Below the pieces are notes generated by a model. It searched no databases. It saw only the letters and a list, made by a program, of their open reading frames with translations, and was not told where the DNA came from. Made by a program: the position numbers and the translations under genes. DNA of 64,000 nucleotides from a virus: positions 1 to 64,000 of the IMG/VR virus record IMGVR_UViG_3300034101_003554; one strand, given 5' to 3'. The stretch's first letter is position 1. Every line of letters begins with the position of its first letter. Shown piece by piece: positions 26,042-35,162 of the stretch.

Positions 26042-26875
26042 TTAAGCGATGTCTAGACTAAGTTTTTTTTGAAGATTAAGTTCATACGCTCTTGCCAGTC
26101 TGGTCATACCACAACCCCAACCAAATCTTGGGAAGAAGTCCAAAGATAAGAAATCTTCCAAATCTTTTTCTACTCTTTCCTTACCAAATAATTCAAAAAG
26201 TTTTCCAGCGTAGTTTCCACCTTCAATTGTGTAGAACATTTCTTTCATACTCTCTTTATCACAACTTCTTTCGGCTGACCCAATAGTCTCTTGGCCGAAT
26301 AATATCACGTCAACCTTTTGGAATTTATCACCCTCACCCTTTTGCATATTCCAAAATGGGTTTGTTCTTAATGGGAAGTTTTGAAGGGAGATTGAATCAC
26401 CGATTTCATCCCACATTTTTGTTTCGTGTTCAGCTTCAAGAATTTCTGTTCCATAATGTTCACATAGTTGGTTATAATCAACAACTTTTGGTGTATCAAA
26501 ACCAAGATATTCCAACATTTCAGCTTGAAGTTTAACCATATCTTCTTTTGTACCTTTAGTTTCAACTTCAAACATAGGGAAAATTAAATCATGTCTTCCA
26601 GGTATTGGTGTTTTCTCTTGTCTATATGATGTTGAGATACAATATACTCCAGGATATTCAGGATTTTTCAATAATTCGTACTCAAGCCACATCTGTCCAG
26701 TCTGCGGCAATGGCCAAACCTCATTAGAATACTCAAATGTTGTGATGCTATGTGGATTTTCACATGCGGCTAAGATTGATAATCTTGATTGTACTGGAAC
26801 TTCCAAGAAACCTTTAGCTTGGAAGAAGGTTCTCATCTTTTGAACCAATTCATTGTAAATTTTTGTGTTTTTCAT
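26042..26875 (-). CDS. Class II aminoacyl-tRNA synthetase-like catalytic core
   Basis: 277 residues, catalytic core only. Motif 2: STSYRQEKTPIPGRHDLIFPMFEVE (Arg, then FRAE-like E). Motif 3: GWGCGMTRLARAYEL (GxGxGxxR). N-terminal motif-1-like helix (VQKMRTFFQAKGFLEVPV). There is no anticodon-binding OB domain. This resembles Asp/Asn/Lys-RS subclass IIb cores such as archaeal asparagine synthetase A or PoxA/EpmA. It could make an amino acid (Asn) or modify a protein. Activity on the phage tRNAs is possible but unproven. Confidence 0.75.
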   Translation of the reverse strand: MKNTKIYNELVQKMRTFFQAKGFLEVPVQSRLSILAACENPHSITTFEYSNEVWPLPQTGQMWLEYELLKNPEYPGVYCISTSYRQEKTPIPGRHDLIFPMFEVETKGTKEDMVKLQAEMLEYLGFDTPKVVDYNQLCEHYGTEILEAEHETKMWDEIGDSISLQNFPLRTNPFWNMQKGEGDKFQKVDVILFGQETIGSAERSCDKESMKEMFYTIEGGNYAGKLFELFGKERVEKDLEDFLSLDFFPRFGWGCGMTRLARAYELNLQKKLSLDIA

Positions 26876-27181
26876 TTTTTTTAAAAATTGTTTTTATGTG
26901 TTAATTTATGTATAAAAAAAATCCCCCTAATAATAGGAGGATTAGTAAGATAAAACGCGATTTATGTTGATTAGATTAGTACCCATTGATTTTTATTTTA
27001 GGAATAAATACTATAAAGTTTTCAAAAAAACAATAATTTGATAAAAAAAATTTAATTTGTCATAAAAACTGACAAATTGTCAGTTATTTTCATTATGGTC
27101 TAGTTTTTATATATTGAAATATGAATTTTGGATTGACTCCATAAAAAATAAAACATATAATTAAACAAAAACAGAAAAATT
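26876..27181. promoter_or_regulatory. Intergenic region with operator before dnaK
   Basis: 306 bp between divergent genes. It holds a hairpin ATCCCCCTA/TAGGAGGAT (about 26921-26942) and, at 27068-27084, the perfect palindrome ACTGACAaatTGTCAGT, the same dyad as in the 3.8-5.0 kb region. No gene seen. Confidence 0.55.
27068..27084. promoter_or_regulatory. Operator-like palindrome ACTGACA-N3-TGTCAGT before dnaK
   Basis: Perfect 7-bp inverted repeat with a 3-bp spacer, 98 bp upstream of the dnaK ATG. It does not match CIRCE. It matches the dyads at 3817, 3911, 4921 and 4979. Confidence 0.6.
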
Positions 27182-29041
27182 ATGAGCAAAATTTTAGGAA
27201 TTGACTTAGGTACGACAAATTCGTGCGTTGCAATTATGGAAAATGGTGAACCAGTAATTATCACCAATTCGGAAGGTAAAAGAACTACCCCATCAATTGT
27301 TGGATTTATTGATGGAGGGGAAAGAAAGATTGGAGACCCCGCTAAAAGACAATCTGTAACAAATCCAGACAAGACCGTTTATTCAATTAAACGATTTATG
27401 GGCTCAAATTATGACGAAATCAAGTCTGAGGTTAAGAGAGTACCATATAATGTCGTAAAAGGGAAAAATAACACACCTAAAGTGAAGATTGATGGTAAGG
27501 AATATTCTCCACAAGAAATTTCAGCTATGGTATTACAGAAAATGAAACAAACTGCTGAAGATTATTTGGGTCAATCAATAACTGAAGCGGTTATTACAGT
27601 ACCAGCATACTTTAATGATGCTCAAAGACAAGCAACAAAGGAAGCTGGAGAGATTGCAGGGTTGAATGTAAGACGTATTATCAATGAACCAACGGCCGCA
27701 GCATTGGCTTATGGTCTAGATAAGAAGAACAAAGACTCAAAAATCGTTGTTTTTGACTGTGGTGGTGGTACTCATGACGTTTCTATCCTTGAATTGGGTG
27801 GTGGAGTATTTGAAGTATTGTCAACTGATGGTGATACTCACCTTGGAGGTGATGATTTTGACCAAGCAATTGTTGATTGGTTGACAACAGAGTTTAAAAA
27901 TGAGAATGGAGGTTGGGTTGATGATTCAATGTCATTACAAAGACTTAGAGAAGCCGCAGAAAAGGCAAAAGTTGAACTTTCATCGGCTCTAAATACTGAA
28001 ATTAACCTACCATACTTTATGGTTATTGATAATCAACCAAAACACCTTGTAAAAACACTTACAAGAGCTAAATTTGAACAGATTATTGACAAATTGGTTG
28101 AAAGAACAATAAATCCTTGTAAATCAGCCCTTAAAAACGCTGGATTATCTGTAAATGACATTGATGAAATCATTTTGGTTGGGGGATCCACAAGAATTCC
28201 AGCAATTCAAGAGGCGGTTAAGAAATTCTTTGGAAAAGAACCATCAAAAGGTGTAAATCCTGATGAAGTTGTTGCTCTAGGTGCTGCAATTCAAGGTGGT
28301 GTATTAGCTGGAGACGTAAAAGATGTACTTTTATTGGATGTAACCCCACTTTCATTAGGAATTGAGACTATGGGGGGTATTATGACCAAATTAATTGAGG
28401 CAAATACCACAATTCCGACCAAAAAGTCTCAAATTTTCTCTACAGCCGTAGATAATCAACCATCTGTAGAAATTCACGTATTACAAGGTGAAAGGTCAAT
28501 GGCAAAAGACAACAAAACTATTGGTAAATTCCATCTGGATGGTATTCCACCATCAATGAGAGGTGTTCCTCAGATTGAAGTGACATTTGACATTGATTCA
28601 AATGGTATTATTAATGTTTCTGCTCTAGATAAGGGTACAAATAAGAAACAAACCATTAGAATTGAGTCATCATCAGGACTTTCACAAGAAGAAATTGATA
28701 GAATGAAGAAAGAAGCTGAAGAAAACGCTGAAAGTGATAGATTAGCTAAAGAAAAAGTTGAAAAAATCAATGAAGCTGATAGTACAATCTTTAATATTGA
28801 GAAAACAATGAAAGATTTGGATGAAAAAATCAGTGATGAACACAAAGAAGAAATTAAAAAAGGTTTAGAAGAATTGAGAGAAGCTAAAAATACTGGTGAA
28901 ATGGATAAAATTAATACAGCACTAGATAATGTTAACTCAACTATGCAAAAAGTTACACAAGAACTCTATAGTAATGCAGGACAAACTGAAAATACTGATG
29001 GATTTACAGGGTCAGATGTAGAATTTGAAGAAGTGAAGTAA
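27182..29041 (+). CDS. dnaK: Molecular chaperone DnaK (Hsp70)
   Basis: 619 residues, full length for DnaK. N-terminal ATPase: [19 protein letters not shown], then [20 protein letters not shown], and the phosphate-2 loop [16 protein letters not shown]-like segment. Substrate-binding domain from ~385 ([14 protein letters not shown]). The C-terminus VEFEEVK is like Bacteroidota DnaK. In the phosphate loop the usual LGGGTFDVS reads CGGGTHDVS, an unusual Phe-to-His change. It probably supports folding of phage proteins. The partner may be the DnaJ-type zinc protein at 35149. Confidence 0.95.
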   Translation: MSKILGIDLGTTNSCVAIMENGEPVIITNSEGKRTTPSIVGFIDGGERKIGDPAKRQSVTNPDKTVYSIKRFMGSNYDEIKSEVKRVPYNVVKGKNNTPKVKIDGKEYSPQEISAMVLQKMKQTAEDYLGQSITEAVITVPAYFNDAQRQATKEAGEIAGLNVRRIINEPTAAALAYGLDKKNKDSKIVVFDCGGGTHDVSILELGGGVFEVLSTDGDTHLGGDDFDQAIVDWLTTEFKNENGGWVDDSMSLQRLREAAEKAKVELSSALNTEINLPYFMVIDNQPKHLVKTLTRAKFEQIIDKLVERTINPCKSALKNAGLSVNDIDEIILVGGSTRIPAIQEAVKKFFGKEPSKGVNPDEVVALGAAIQGGVLAGDVKDVLLLDVTPLSLGIETMGGIMTKLIEANTTIPTKKSQIFSTAVDNQPSVEIHVLQGERSMAKDNKTIGKFHLDGIPPSMRGVPQIEVTFDIDSNGIINVSALDKGTNKKQTIRIESSSGLSQEEIDRMKKEAEENAESDRLAKEKVEKINEADSTIFNIEKTMKDLDEKISDEHKEEIKKGLEELREAKNTGEMDKINTALDNVNSTMQKVTQELYSNAGQTENTDGFTGSDVEFEEVK

Positions 29042-29047
29042 ATAAAA

Positions 29048-29075
29048 GCCCCCAATTAAACGTTGGGGGTTTCTT
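29048..29075. terminator. Terminator between convergent genes
   Basis: CCCCCAA (29049-29055) pairs with TTGGGGG (29063-29069) followed by TTTCTTCTTTTT. It ends the dnaK transcript. Confidence 0.75.
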
Positions 29076-29352
29076 CTTTTTGCTCTTCAGTTTTCTTTTC
29101 TTTTTGAATTTGGTGAATTATATAACCTGAGATTGCAAATTCAACTCCAGCCCACATAATTAAATCAGTCATAGATAATGTGGAGTGCTTTTCAAGTAGG
29201 AAGAAAATCATACCCCATTGTGCTACAATGAATGCAATACCAGATTCAATTCTTTTTTTGGAAAATATTGAGTTCTTTGAAGAATAAATTTTACCAATTT
29301 CTCTAATTAACCATTTGGTATTTTCCCATCCAAAAAATAATTTCTTTTTCAT
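29056..29352 (-). CDS. Small membrane protein
   Basis: 98 residues with two hydrophobic helices (ESGIAFIVAQWGMIFFLLE and MTDLIMWAGVEFAISGYII) and a charged C-terminus (QKEKKTEEQKEETP). ATATTTATA (reverse, 29365-29373) lies 12 nt before its start. Function unknown. Confidence 0.65.
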   Translation of the reverse strand: MKKKLFFGWENTKWLIREIGKIYSSKNSIFSKKRIESGIAFIVAQWGMIFFLLEKHSTLSMTDLIMWAGVEFAISGYIIHQIQKEKKTEEQKEETPNV

Positions 29353-29463
29353 AATAGTTTTATTTATAAATATAATGAAAAAAAATGTTCTTCAGTGAAC
29401 TTTATAGTAAGTTAGTTCGTTATATCATTATAACATTTAGCCACCATTTTAAATTTTACAACT

Positions 29464-30249
29464 ATGAGAAACTTAATTCTGTTCCTATTGATTAGTGTTT
29501 CTTTGTTTGGTCAAAGAAAACCATCAGATGTTGTTGATGTTAATAACTTCGATTATGTCTATGCTGAAAAACTTTTACACGATAAGTTTGTTACTGAGTT
29601 AGGTAAAATCTTCAAAGATAGTACATATTTCATAAATGAAGGGATTAATGAAATATTTTATAATTATAATGGATCCTATACTAAAGATAGTATTGCTCAC
29701 AAGGCAATTGAGTATCAACTAAGTCATTTTAAAAATGGCGGTAAATTTGGCCATAGAAATACTGTAATGTTTCGAGGTGTTTTATTGCCTTTTCTTGATG
29801 ATAGATTTTATTTTTTTAATAATAAAAAACTTAATACCAATTACTCTTTAATCTGTCAAGAAGTCTGTGCATACATTCCTTATACTCTTAATGTTAGAGA
29901 TACCACTAAAAAACAATATTATATTTTAGATTCAGTATATCTAAGAGAAAATAATGATTATAGATTTAAAAAAACAAATAAATTAAATGACACTAAAACT
30001 TATTTCACATGGAATGAAAAAGAAAAATGTTATTCAAGTGAAATAAAAGAGGAATTAACTTATGACGATTTTACTTATGAAATTGTAATTGACAATATCT
30101 ACAAGGCATTAATGAACTCATTTAAACACAAAATATCAATATTAGATGCGTACCAAAATAATTCAAAATGTTATTGGAAAATAATATTTAAACGTACAGC
30201 TAATAATATAGAAATATGGTCTGGTGCTTTTTTTTATGAATTAAATTAA
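29464..30249 (+). CDS. Secreted protein, weak CAP-like features
   Basis: 261 residues. A signal peptide (MRNLILFLLISVSLFGQ) is followed by NNFDYVYAEKLLHDKFVTEL and, later, HKAIEYQLSHFKNGGKFGHRN. The order of helix and His residues faintly recalls the CAP/SCP fold found in Bacteroidota phage proteins. The assignment is weak. It is exported to the periplasm. It ends at a shared terminator. Confidence 0.55.
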   Translation: MRNLILFLLISVSLFGQRKPSDVVDVNNFDYVYAEKLLHDKFVTELGKIFKDSTYFINEGINEIFYNYNGSYTKDSIAHKAIEYQLSHFKNGGKFGHRNTVMFRGVLLPFLDDRFYFFNNKKLNTNYSLICQEVCAYIPYTLNVRDTTKKQYYILDSVYLRENNDYRFKKTNKLNDTKTYFTWNEKEKCYSSEIKEELTYDDFTYEIVIDNIYKALMNSFKHKISILDAYQNNSKCYWKIIFKRTANNIEIWSGAFFYELN

Positions 30250-30253
30250 AATT

Positions 30254-30284
30254 AAAACCCTCCTATATATAGGAGGGTTTTAAT
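30254..30284. terminator. Bidirectional terminator
   Basis: AAAACCCTCC (30254-30263) pairs with GGAGGGTTTT (30272-30281) between convergent genes. Confidence 0.85.
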
Positions 30285-30289
30285 TTTAA

Positions 30290-31672
30290 TTACTTTAGTT
30301 CATATTGGTGAAAAGTAACCTCATAAAACATTACAGGGTAATACTTTTTTTCTTTATACATTTGAGGTCTTCTTAAACTCCTATCAACACACAACCTACC
30401 AGTTGTTTTATATTGTTCTAGTGCGTTAGCGCTACTAGCTTTATATATTGTACCCATATCTATGTTATCAATGATTAATTCCCTACCACTGATAACTGCT
30501 GCCACTTTTGATTTTCCATTGAATTCTGTAGGTGTAATAACAGGGAGTATATTTTTATATTTAATCATTGTTTCCTCATCGACACCCCAAAATAAACCGG
30601 GTTGTCCTTCCATTTTTAATTGTACACCTGGTACTGAAAATTTTTCGTCTTGTTGACCCCTAAAAATTGGAAGTGTTAGTAGACCTATATACGTCCCATC
30701 GGCAAGGTTAATTTTTTCTTTTGGTGGGGTAGGTTCAAATGTGGTTTCAGAATCTGAACTAGTTAATTGTGGAATAAAATCCATTCTCCTAAAAGTTGGA
30801 CCAATTTCTGCTGGGTTTGCACTTCCATCTTGATTTAAATGGTTTACTACACGTAATATAGATTTACCACCATTATCATTTAGTTTAAGTATACCCATTA
30901 TTTTATCCATTAAAGATTTATCAGTAAAAACTTGAGCTAACCTTGGTGCACTATTTTTAATTGTATTTAAAAAAATATTATAAGAAACTTTAGCTCTTTG
31001 TGTTGCTAACCAATCATTTCTTTGAAATAAATTTGTTATACCGTCAAAAACAATATTAAATCCATTATTTTGGTGGTCAGCAGTAATTGTTGCGTCAACA
31101 AAACTAGGGGGACTTCCATCAGCGTGACCTTCAATGATAAAACCATTACCTAAAAATTTTAAAATAGCATTTTTATCTCTACCATTAGTTAAATATACTT
31201 TATTCATTATTTCGACTAATCTTTTTGCCTCTTCTTCCAATTGTTTAACAACAACACTAGTTGGTGTTATTAGATTATTACCAAATTGATTATTTGCATT
31301 AAATGTAAATGTTTGACCTGGAACTGAAATTGGTGGTTTTTGAGTACCCGGAATTGTAGTTTTTGATTTCCATCCTCCACCAAGTCCTGCTAAAACACTT
31401 GAAAATTTCAGGCTAAATTTTTGTTCATTATAAATAACTCCTCTAGCTTGATAAAAATTTAAGTCCCCCTTCATAGACTCAGCCCAATTTGAAAAATCCA
31501 TTTGGAAAAATCCTTCTCTACCTAATTCAACAGCATTCTTTACTGCCCACCCAAGTGGATCATGTTCATTCAAATAAGTCCTTTTTACTTGACTTTCAGT
31601 CATAAGTTGTCCAGGTTTGTATCCCAATAGGAATTTTAATCTATTTAATTCTTCGTTTAAATTATTCTTCAT
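30290..31672 (-). CDS. OmpA-like protein with capsid-targeting leader
   Basis: 460 residues. The leader MKNNLNEELNRLKFLLGYK continues to GQLMTE|S and TYLNE|H, two candidate cuts. Residues ~135-235 look like an OmpA C-terminal peptidoglycan-binding fold: KFLGNGFIIEGHADGSPP, then NDWLATQRAKVSYNIFLN (the GHxD...L...RA pattern). The C-terminal region is beta-rich. A packaged peptidoglycan-binding protein may help penetration. ATATTTATA at 31686-31694 on this strand is 13 nt before the start. Confidence 0.72.
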   Translation of the reverse strand: MKNNLNEELNRLKFLLGYKPGQLMTESQVKRTYLNEHDPLGWAVKNAVELGREGFFQMDFSNWAESMKGDLNFYQARGVIYNEQKFSLKFSSVLAGLGGGWKSKTTIPGTQKPPISVPGQTFTFNANNQFGNNLITPTSVVVKQLEEEAKRLVEIMNKVYLTNGRDKNAILKFLGNGFIIEGHADGSPPSFVDATITADHQNNGFNIVFDGITNLFQRNDWLATQRAKVSYNIFLNTIKNSAPRLAQVFTDKSLMDKIMGILKLNDNGGKSILRVVNHLNQDGSANPAEIGPTFRRMDFIPQLTSSDSETTFEPTPPKEKINLADGTYIGLLTLPIFRGQQDEKFSVPGVQLKMEGQPGLFWGVDEETMIKYKNILPVITPTEFNGKSKVAAVISGRELIIDNIDMGTIYKASSANALEQYKTTGRLCVDRSLRRPQMYKEKKYYPVMFYEVTFHQYELK

Positions 31673-31685
31673 ATTTTTTTTTATT

Positions 31686-31694
31686 TATAAATAT
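31686..31694 (-). promoter_or_regulatory. Late-promoter-like motif ATATTTATA
   Basis: Reverse-strand motif 13 nt upstream of the OmpA-like gene. Its orientation follows the gene, as in the forward-strand examples. Confidence 0.5.
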
Positions 31695-31712
31695 ATTAAT
31701 TTTTAAAAAAAG

Positions 31713-31745
31713 AAAAGGAGAAGTAGCGAATTTCTCCTTTTTTTG
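31713..31745 (-). terminator. Terminator downstream of 31792..32325
   Basis: AAAAGGAGAA (31713-31722) pairs with TTCTCCTTTT (31732-31741), with an A run (T run on the reverse strand) next to it. Confidence 0.65.
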
Positions 31746-31791
31746 TTACCATAACTAGTAACGGTCCTAAAAGTCCTCCTAAGAGGTTAGA

Positions 31792-32325
31792 TTATTCTCC
31801 CTTAACCAAGGCCAAACATCTTTTAAGATATTCTTTTGCTCTTGGTGAAGGTGTGTATTCGTCATCTTTTGTTTGGAGATTTAATACTCTTTCAATGTCT
31901 TTAACAAGTTCAGTTCCATGTTCATTTTCTTTATACAATTCAATTATCTTGTCCATAGCTTTATTACATTGATTTGATGTTTCATCGTAATAGTTTTTAT
32001 TTCTGAACTTATTTAAATGGTGCATCATATTATAAGCTAAATGAGAACCTCCATCTTTAACATCTTTGAATAATCTAATATTATTAAGAATACCCAAAGT
32101 ATCAACCATTGAGTTTACCCCAAGTTTTCTTTTGTTTACACCTGGTGCGTAGTTATCATATTCATCAGCAGTACCAACAATTTCATCCAATGGAATTACA
32201 TTTTCTGGAACACAACGAGGTGGTGTATCAGTTTTTTCTTTTGAATTTTCATTATTTGAGTTTTCCAATAATTTTTTTCTGATAACTCGTCTAATGTCGG
32301 ATTCGTTTATTATTATTCTTTTCAT
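31792..32325 (-). CDS. Capsid-targeted protein of unknown function
   Basis: 177 residues. The leader MKRIIINESDIRRVIRKK ends LLE|N. A polar linker (NSNNENSKEKTDTPPRCVPE) precedes a helical domain with conserved-looking GSHLAYNMMHHLNKFRNK. No domain recognised. ATATTTATA at 32337-32345 on this strand is 11 nt upstream. Confidence 0.75.
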   Translation of the reverse strand: MKRIIINESDIRRVIRKKLLENSNNENSKEKTDTPPRCVPENVIPLDEIVGTADEYDNYAPGVNKRKLGVNSMVDTLGILNNIRLFKDVKDGGSHLAYNMMHHLNKFRNKNYYDETSNQCNKAMDKIIELYKENEHGTELVKDIERVLNLQTKDDEYTPSPRAKEYLKRCLALVKGE

Positions 32326-32336
32326 AAATTTTATTT

Positions 32337-32345
32337 TATAAATAT
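32337..32345 (-). promoter_or_regulatory. Late-promoter-like motif ATATTTATA
   Basis: 11 nt before the start of 31792..32325 on the reverse strand. Confidence 0.5.
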
Positions 32346-32354
32346 TACAATTAT

Positions 32355-33932
32355 TTAGATTTCAATAATATTATTTACATAACCCCAAGTTTCTCTAGGT
32401 ATTTTTCCTTCTAACTCTGAAAAATGTGCATTATCTCTTAACGCTTCGGTATAAACTTTAAGATAAGGACCACTATTATAACCAGCCAAAGCTAAATCAA
32501 CTCTACCTTTAAATCTATCTAATAAAAAGTCCATAAGTTTAACATAAGCATTTAAAGCATCAGGAACATTACAAGGGTCACCACCTCCACCATATGCACT
32601 CCATGCTGATGGTATAAATTGTGAAAGACCCATTGCACCAGCGGGTGACAATGTTTCACAACTAATAACATCGGGTCTAAAAAATATAGATTCAACAGCT
32701 AATTGTTGTACAGCAATTTCAGGGTCTAAACCAATTGACCTAACATCACTGGCAAAGTCATCATAACTTACATCATTTTTTTCTAATAATGATTTAAACT
32801 TTGATAATAAAGATGGAGTTAACTTTGAATTACCCATTAATTCTTCAAAAGTATCAACATCTTCTGGAGTATATATTTGTGTTTTTTCTAATTGTACATC
32901 AGCGAACATTTCATCAGGTATTTTTTTACTAGACAAAACATCAATTAGCTTATTTTTTGTTCTTTCATCAAAAATACCATCATCAGGTAAACCATATTTT
33001 TCTTTAAATTTTTTAACGGCCATTTCAGTTTCTTCACCAAACTTACCATCAACACCATAAACAGGTAAACTAAGTCCTAATAATTGTAGCCCTAATTGAA
33101 GGAATTTAACAATTGGGGTTTCTATTATTTCACCAGTAAATTCTAATCTAGTTTCTTCGGTTAATCGTTTTTTAAACGAACTCTCATTTAAATTTTTAAG
33201 TGAAGATATTAATTGTTTTTTTAATTTTTCTTGTGGTCCAAAAATAAACTCAGAAGGATTTTCAATAAATTTTTTCAATTTAGTAAAAAATGAATCTTCA
33301 GTTTTTGGACTTTCTTTAGATTGGTCTATATACTTCTCAACATGATTAGCCATTAATTTGTGAGCCCAAGCGTGTGGATGTGTACTATCAGATGTCCATG
33401 AATTATCACCTACAATTTTAGGAATAATAACCGCATTTGTTAGATTTTTTAAATATTTTTGAAACTCAATCATTTTTTCACGTTTCTCAACCATACATTC
33501 TGCGTCACAATATATTGTTGGTACTAATTTTTTTGGCATAACACTTTCAGCATCATAACCAATAAAAACATATGGTGTCCCATCGGATTCGTTAACCATA
33601 TTAATCATTGTTTGAATATTACTAAATGCTCTTTCTTTTGATATGTTTGAAAACATATCATTAGTACCCCCATATATAAAAACTTTATCATATGTGTTAT
33701 TTGTTAATTCATTTTCCAATTCATCTAACATCCAATCGGTTCTTGTACCACCCTTTACAATATGTTTTACATTCCAATTTGGATGATTTTTTTCAATTAA
33801 ATAATTCCAAGTCCATCCAGGACCAGCACTTAAACTATCCCCAATGAATAATACATTAATTTCATCATCTTCAGATTCAGAAATTATGGCAATTATTTTT
33901 TTTAATTGCGATTCTTTTATTATAATTTTCAT
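32355..33932 (-). CDS. Three-domain virion hydrolase: SGNH esterase, PG-binding, lytic transglycosylase
   Basis: 525 residues. The leader MKIIIKESQLKKIIAIISE|S is followed by an SGNH hydrolase (~27-205): FIGDSLSAGPGW (Ser), KGGTRTDW, IYGGTNDMF (Asn) and DSTHPHAWAH (Asp/His). Then comes a PG_binding_1 domain (~283-340, YGVDGKFGEETEMAVKKF). The C-terminal SLT domain (~400-510) has LAVESIFF (catalytic Glu), SPAGAMGLSQFIPSAW and ALAGYNSGP. It could deacetylate and cleave peptidoglycan on entry. It is a paralogue of the secreted SGNH protein at 53861. Confidence 0.9.
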   Translation of the reverse strand: MKIIIKESQLKKIIAIISESEDDEINVLFIGDSLSAGPGWTWNYLIEKNHPNWNVKHIVKGGTRTDWMLDELENELTNNTYDKVFIYGGTNDMFSNISKERAFSNIQTMINMVNESDGTPYVFIGYDAESVMPKKLVPTIYCDAECMVEKREKMIEFQKYLKNLTNAVIIPKIVGDNSWTSDSTHPHAWAHKLMANHVEKYIDQSKESPKTEDSFFTKLKKFIENPSEFIFGPQEKLKKQLISSLKNLNESSFKKRLTEETRLEFTGEIIETPIVKFLQLGLQLLGLSLPVYGVDGKFGEETEMAVKKFKEKYGLPDDGIFDERTKNKLIDVLSSKKIPDEMFADVQLEKTQIYTPEDVDTFEELMGNSKLTPSLLSKFKSLLEKNDVSYDDFASDVRSIGLDPEIAVQQLAVESIFFRPDVISCETLSPAGAMGLSQFIPSAWSAYGGGGDPCNVPDALNAYVKLMDFLLDRFKGRVDLALAGYNSGPYLKVYTEALRDNAHFSELEGKIPRETWGYVNNIIEI

Positions 33933-33948
33933 AATATTATTTTTATTT

Positions 33949-33957
33949 TATAAATAT
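33949..33957 (-). promoter_or_regulatory. Late-promoter-like motif ATATTTATA
   Basis: 16 nt upstream of the three-domain hydrolase on the reverse strand. Confidence 0.5.
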
Positions 33958-33970
33958 AATTGTAAATAAA

Positions 33971-33998
33971 AAAACCCCATATATAAATGAGGTTTTTG
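33971..33998 (-). terminator. Terminator downstream of 34006..34194
   Basis: AACCCCAT (33971-33978) partly pairs with ATGAGGTT (about 33987-33994); A run on the left gives a T run on the reverse strand. Confidence 0.55.
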
Positions 33999-34005
33999 TC
34001 AGTCT

Positions 34006-34194
34006 TTAATCTTTATTTTTTTCATTTGGTATAATAGTATTCATCCAAATATCAAAAATTAGGAAATATATCCACCAATTTAACATTGATAGTGGGTAGG
34101 CTTCAGGATTATAAGAAGTCATAAAAAGTAAATAAGAAACTTTAATAAGAATATAGATTTGTATAATCGTGTGAAAAAACGAATAAAATTTCAT
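34006..34194 (-). CDS. Small membrane protein
   Basis: 62 residues, hydrophobic at both halves (FHTIIQIYILIKVSYLLFM and WWIYFLIFDIWM), short charged C-terminus. No known family. Confidence 0.55.
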   Translation of the reverse strand: MKFYSFFHTIIQIYILIKVSYLLFMTSYNPEAYPLSMLNWWIYFLIFDIWMNTIIPNEKNKD

Positions 34195-34243
34195 AATAGT
34201 TATTTAATTGTTTGATGGTTAATATATGATTATAAAAGTAAGA

Positions 34244-34252
34244 ATATTTATC
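34244..34252 (+). promoter_or_regulatory. Late-promoter-like motif ATATTTATC
   Basis: 14 nt before the ATG at 34267; last base differs from the RTATTTATW consensus. Confidence 0.4.
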
Positions 34253-34266
34253 TAAAAAAACAAATT

Positions 34267-34893
34267 ATGAGAAATAGTTTAGACAATCTAATAAAAAAAG
34301 TTTTGAGGGAATCTCTTAACCCCCCAATGAGATTAACAGAACCTTGTATGATATCTGAAGATTTAAAATATCACTTGGAAAACAGAATATCATTAAATGA
34401 AAATATCTTTAGAATATATTCTGACAAATATTTTAAATTAATCAATGAAGTTAGAAATTTATATTATCAAGGTAATATTAGATTAAACGAAGATGATATT
34501 TGGTTGGTTGAATCTGATTTGGGTAAAAAGGTATTATTAGAAAATGGTGATGAAGTATGGTTAGATGCCCCAATGTTTGAAGAGGAAGTTGAGGAGTTAT
34601 TATTTGAAGCGAAACATCGTGGAAAGAATGTTAAATTAAACTCCCCATTTAGAACACCAGGAAGTCCTAAAAAATTTGCTGTTTATGTAAAAACACCAAA
34701 AGGGACAATTAAAAAAGTAACATTTGGAGACCCAAATCTTAAAGTGAGAAATAGAAATCCAAAAGCAGCAAAATCATTTAGAGCAAGACATAATTGTGCC
34801 CAAAAGAAAGACAGAACAATGGCCGGGTACTGGAGTTGCAATGTTGGGAGGCATGCCAAAAAATTGGGATTAAAATCTAGTGCTAATTGGTAA
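34267..34893 (+). CDS. Capsid-targeted protein with conserved basic C-terminal domain
   Basis: 208 residues. The leader MRNSLDNLIKKVLRE|S opens the protein. The C-terminal ~75 residues (KKFAVYVKTPKGTIKKVTFG, then SFRARHNCAQKKDRTMAGYW and SCNVGRHAKKLGL) match a small domain I recall from T4-like cyanophage proteins, of unknown function, with two Cys and one His that may bind metal. The ATG of the cupin gene follows its TAA within a base. Confidence 0.75.
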   Translation: MRNSLDNLIKKVLRESLNPPMRLTEPCMISEDLKYHLENRISLNENIFRIYSDKYFKLINEVRNLYYQGNIRLNEDDIWLVESDLGKKVLLENGDEVWLDAPMFEEEVEELLFEAKHRGKNVKLNSPFRTPGSPKKFAVYVKTPKGTIKKVTFGDPNLKVRNRNPKAAKSFRARHNCAQKKDRTMAGYWSCNVGRHAKKLGLKSSANW

Positions 34894-35162
34894 TGAAAAA
34901 TTTACCCTTTCAACAAGAAATAATTGATGACATTAGAATCAGAACATTTGATGAAAATGTTGATGATGAAGAATTAAAATGGCATAGAGATAGAGAAAAT
35001 AGACTTGTTGAAATCTTAGAAAGTGATAATTGGTATTTACAAATGGATAATGAACTTCCCATCAAATTAATTGTTGGGGAGAAATATTTTATCCCAGAGG
35101 GTGTTTATCATCGTGTTATTAAAGGAAAAAGTAATTTGAAAGTCAAAATTAATATGCACTAA
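34893..35162 (+). CDS. Cupin-like small protein
   Basis: 89 residues from MKNLPFQQEII; an ATG six bases upstream overlaps the previous gene. The central and C-terminal parts (ELKWHRDRENRLVEILESD, WYLQMDNELPIKLIVGEKYF, IPEGVYHRVIKG) have the cupin fold pattern with H..E and a distal His. It is like a small conserved protein of T4-like cyanophages. Ligand unknown. Confidence 0.7.
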   Translation: MKNLPFQQEIIDDIRIRTFDENVDDEELKWHRDRENRLVEILESDNWYLQMDNELPIKLIVGEKYFIPEGVYHRVIKGKSNLKVKINMH

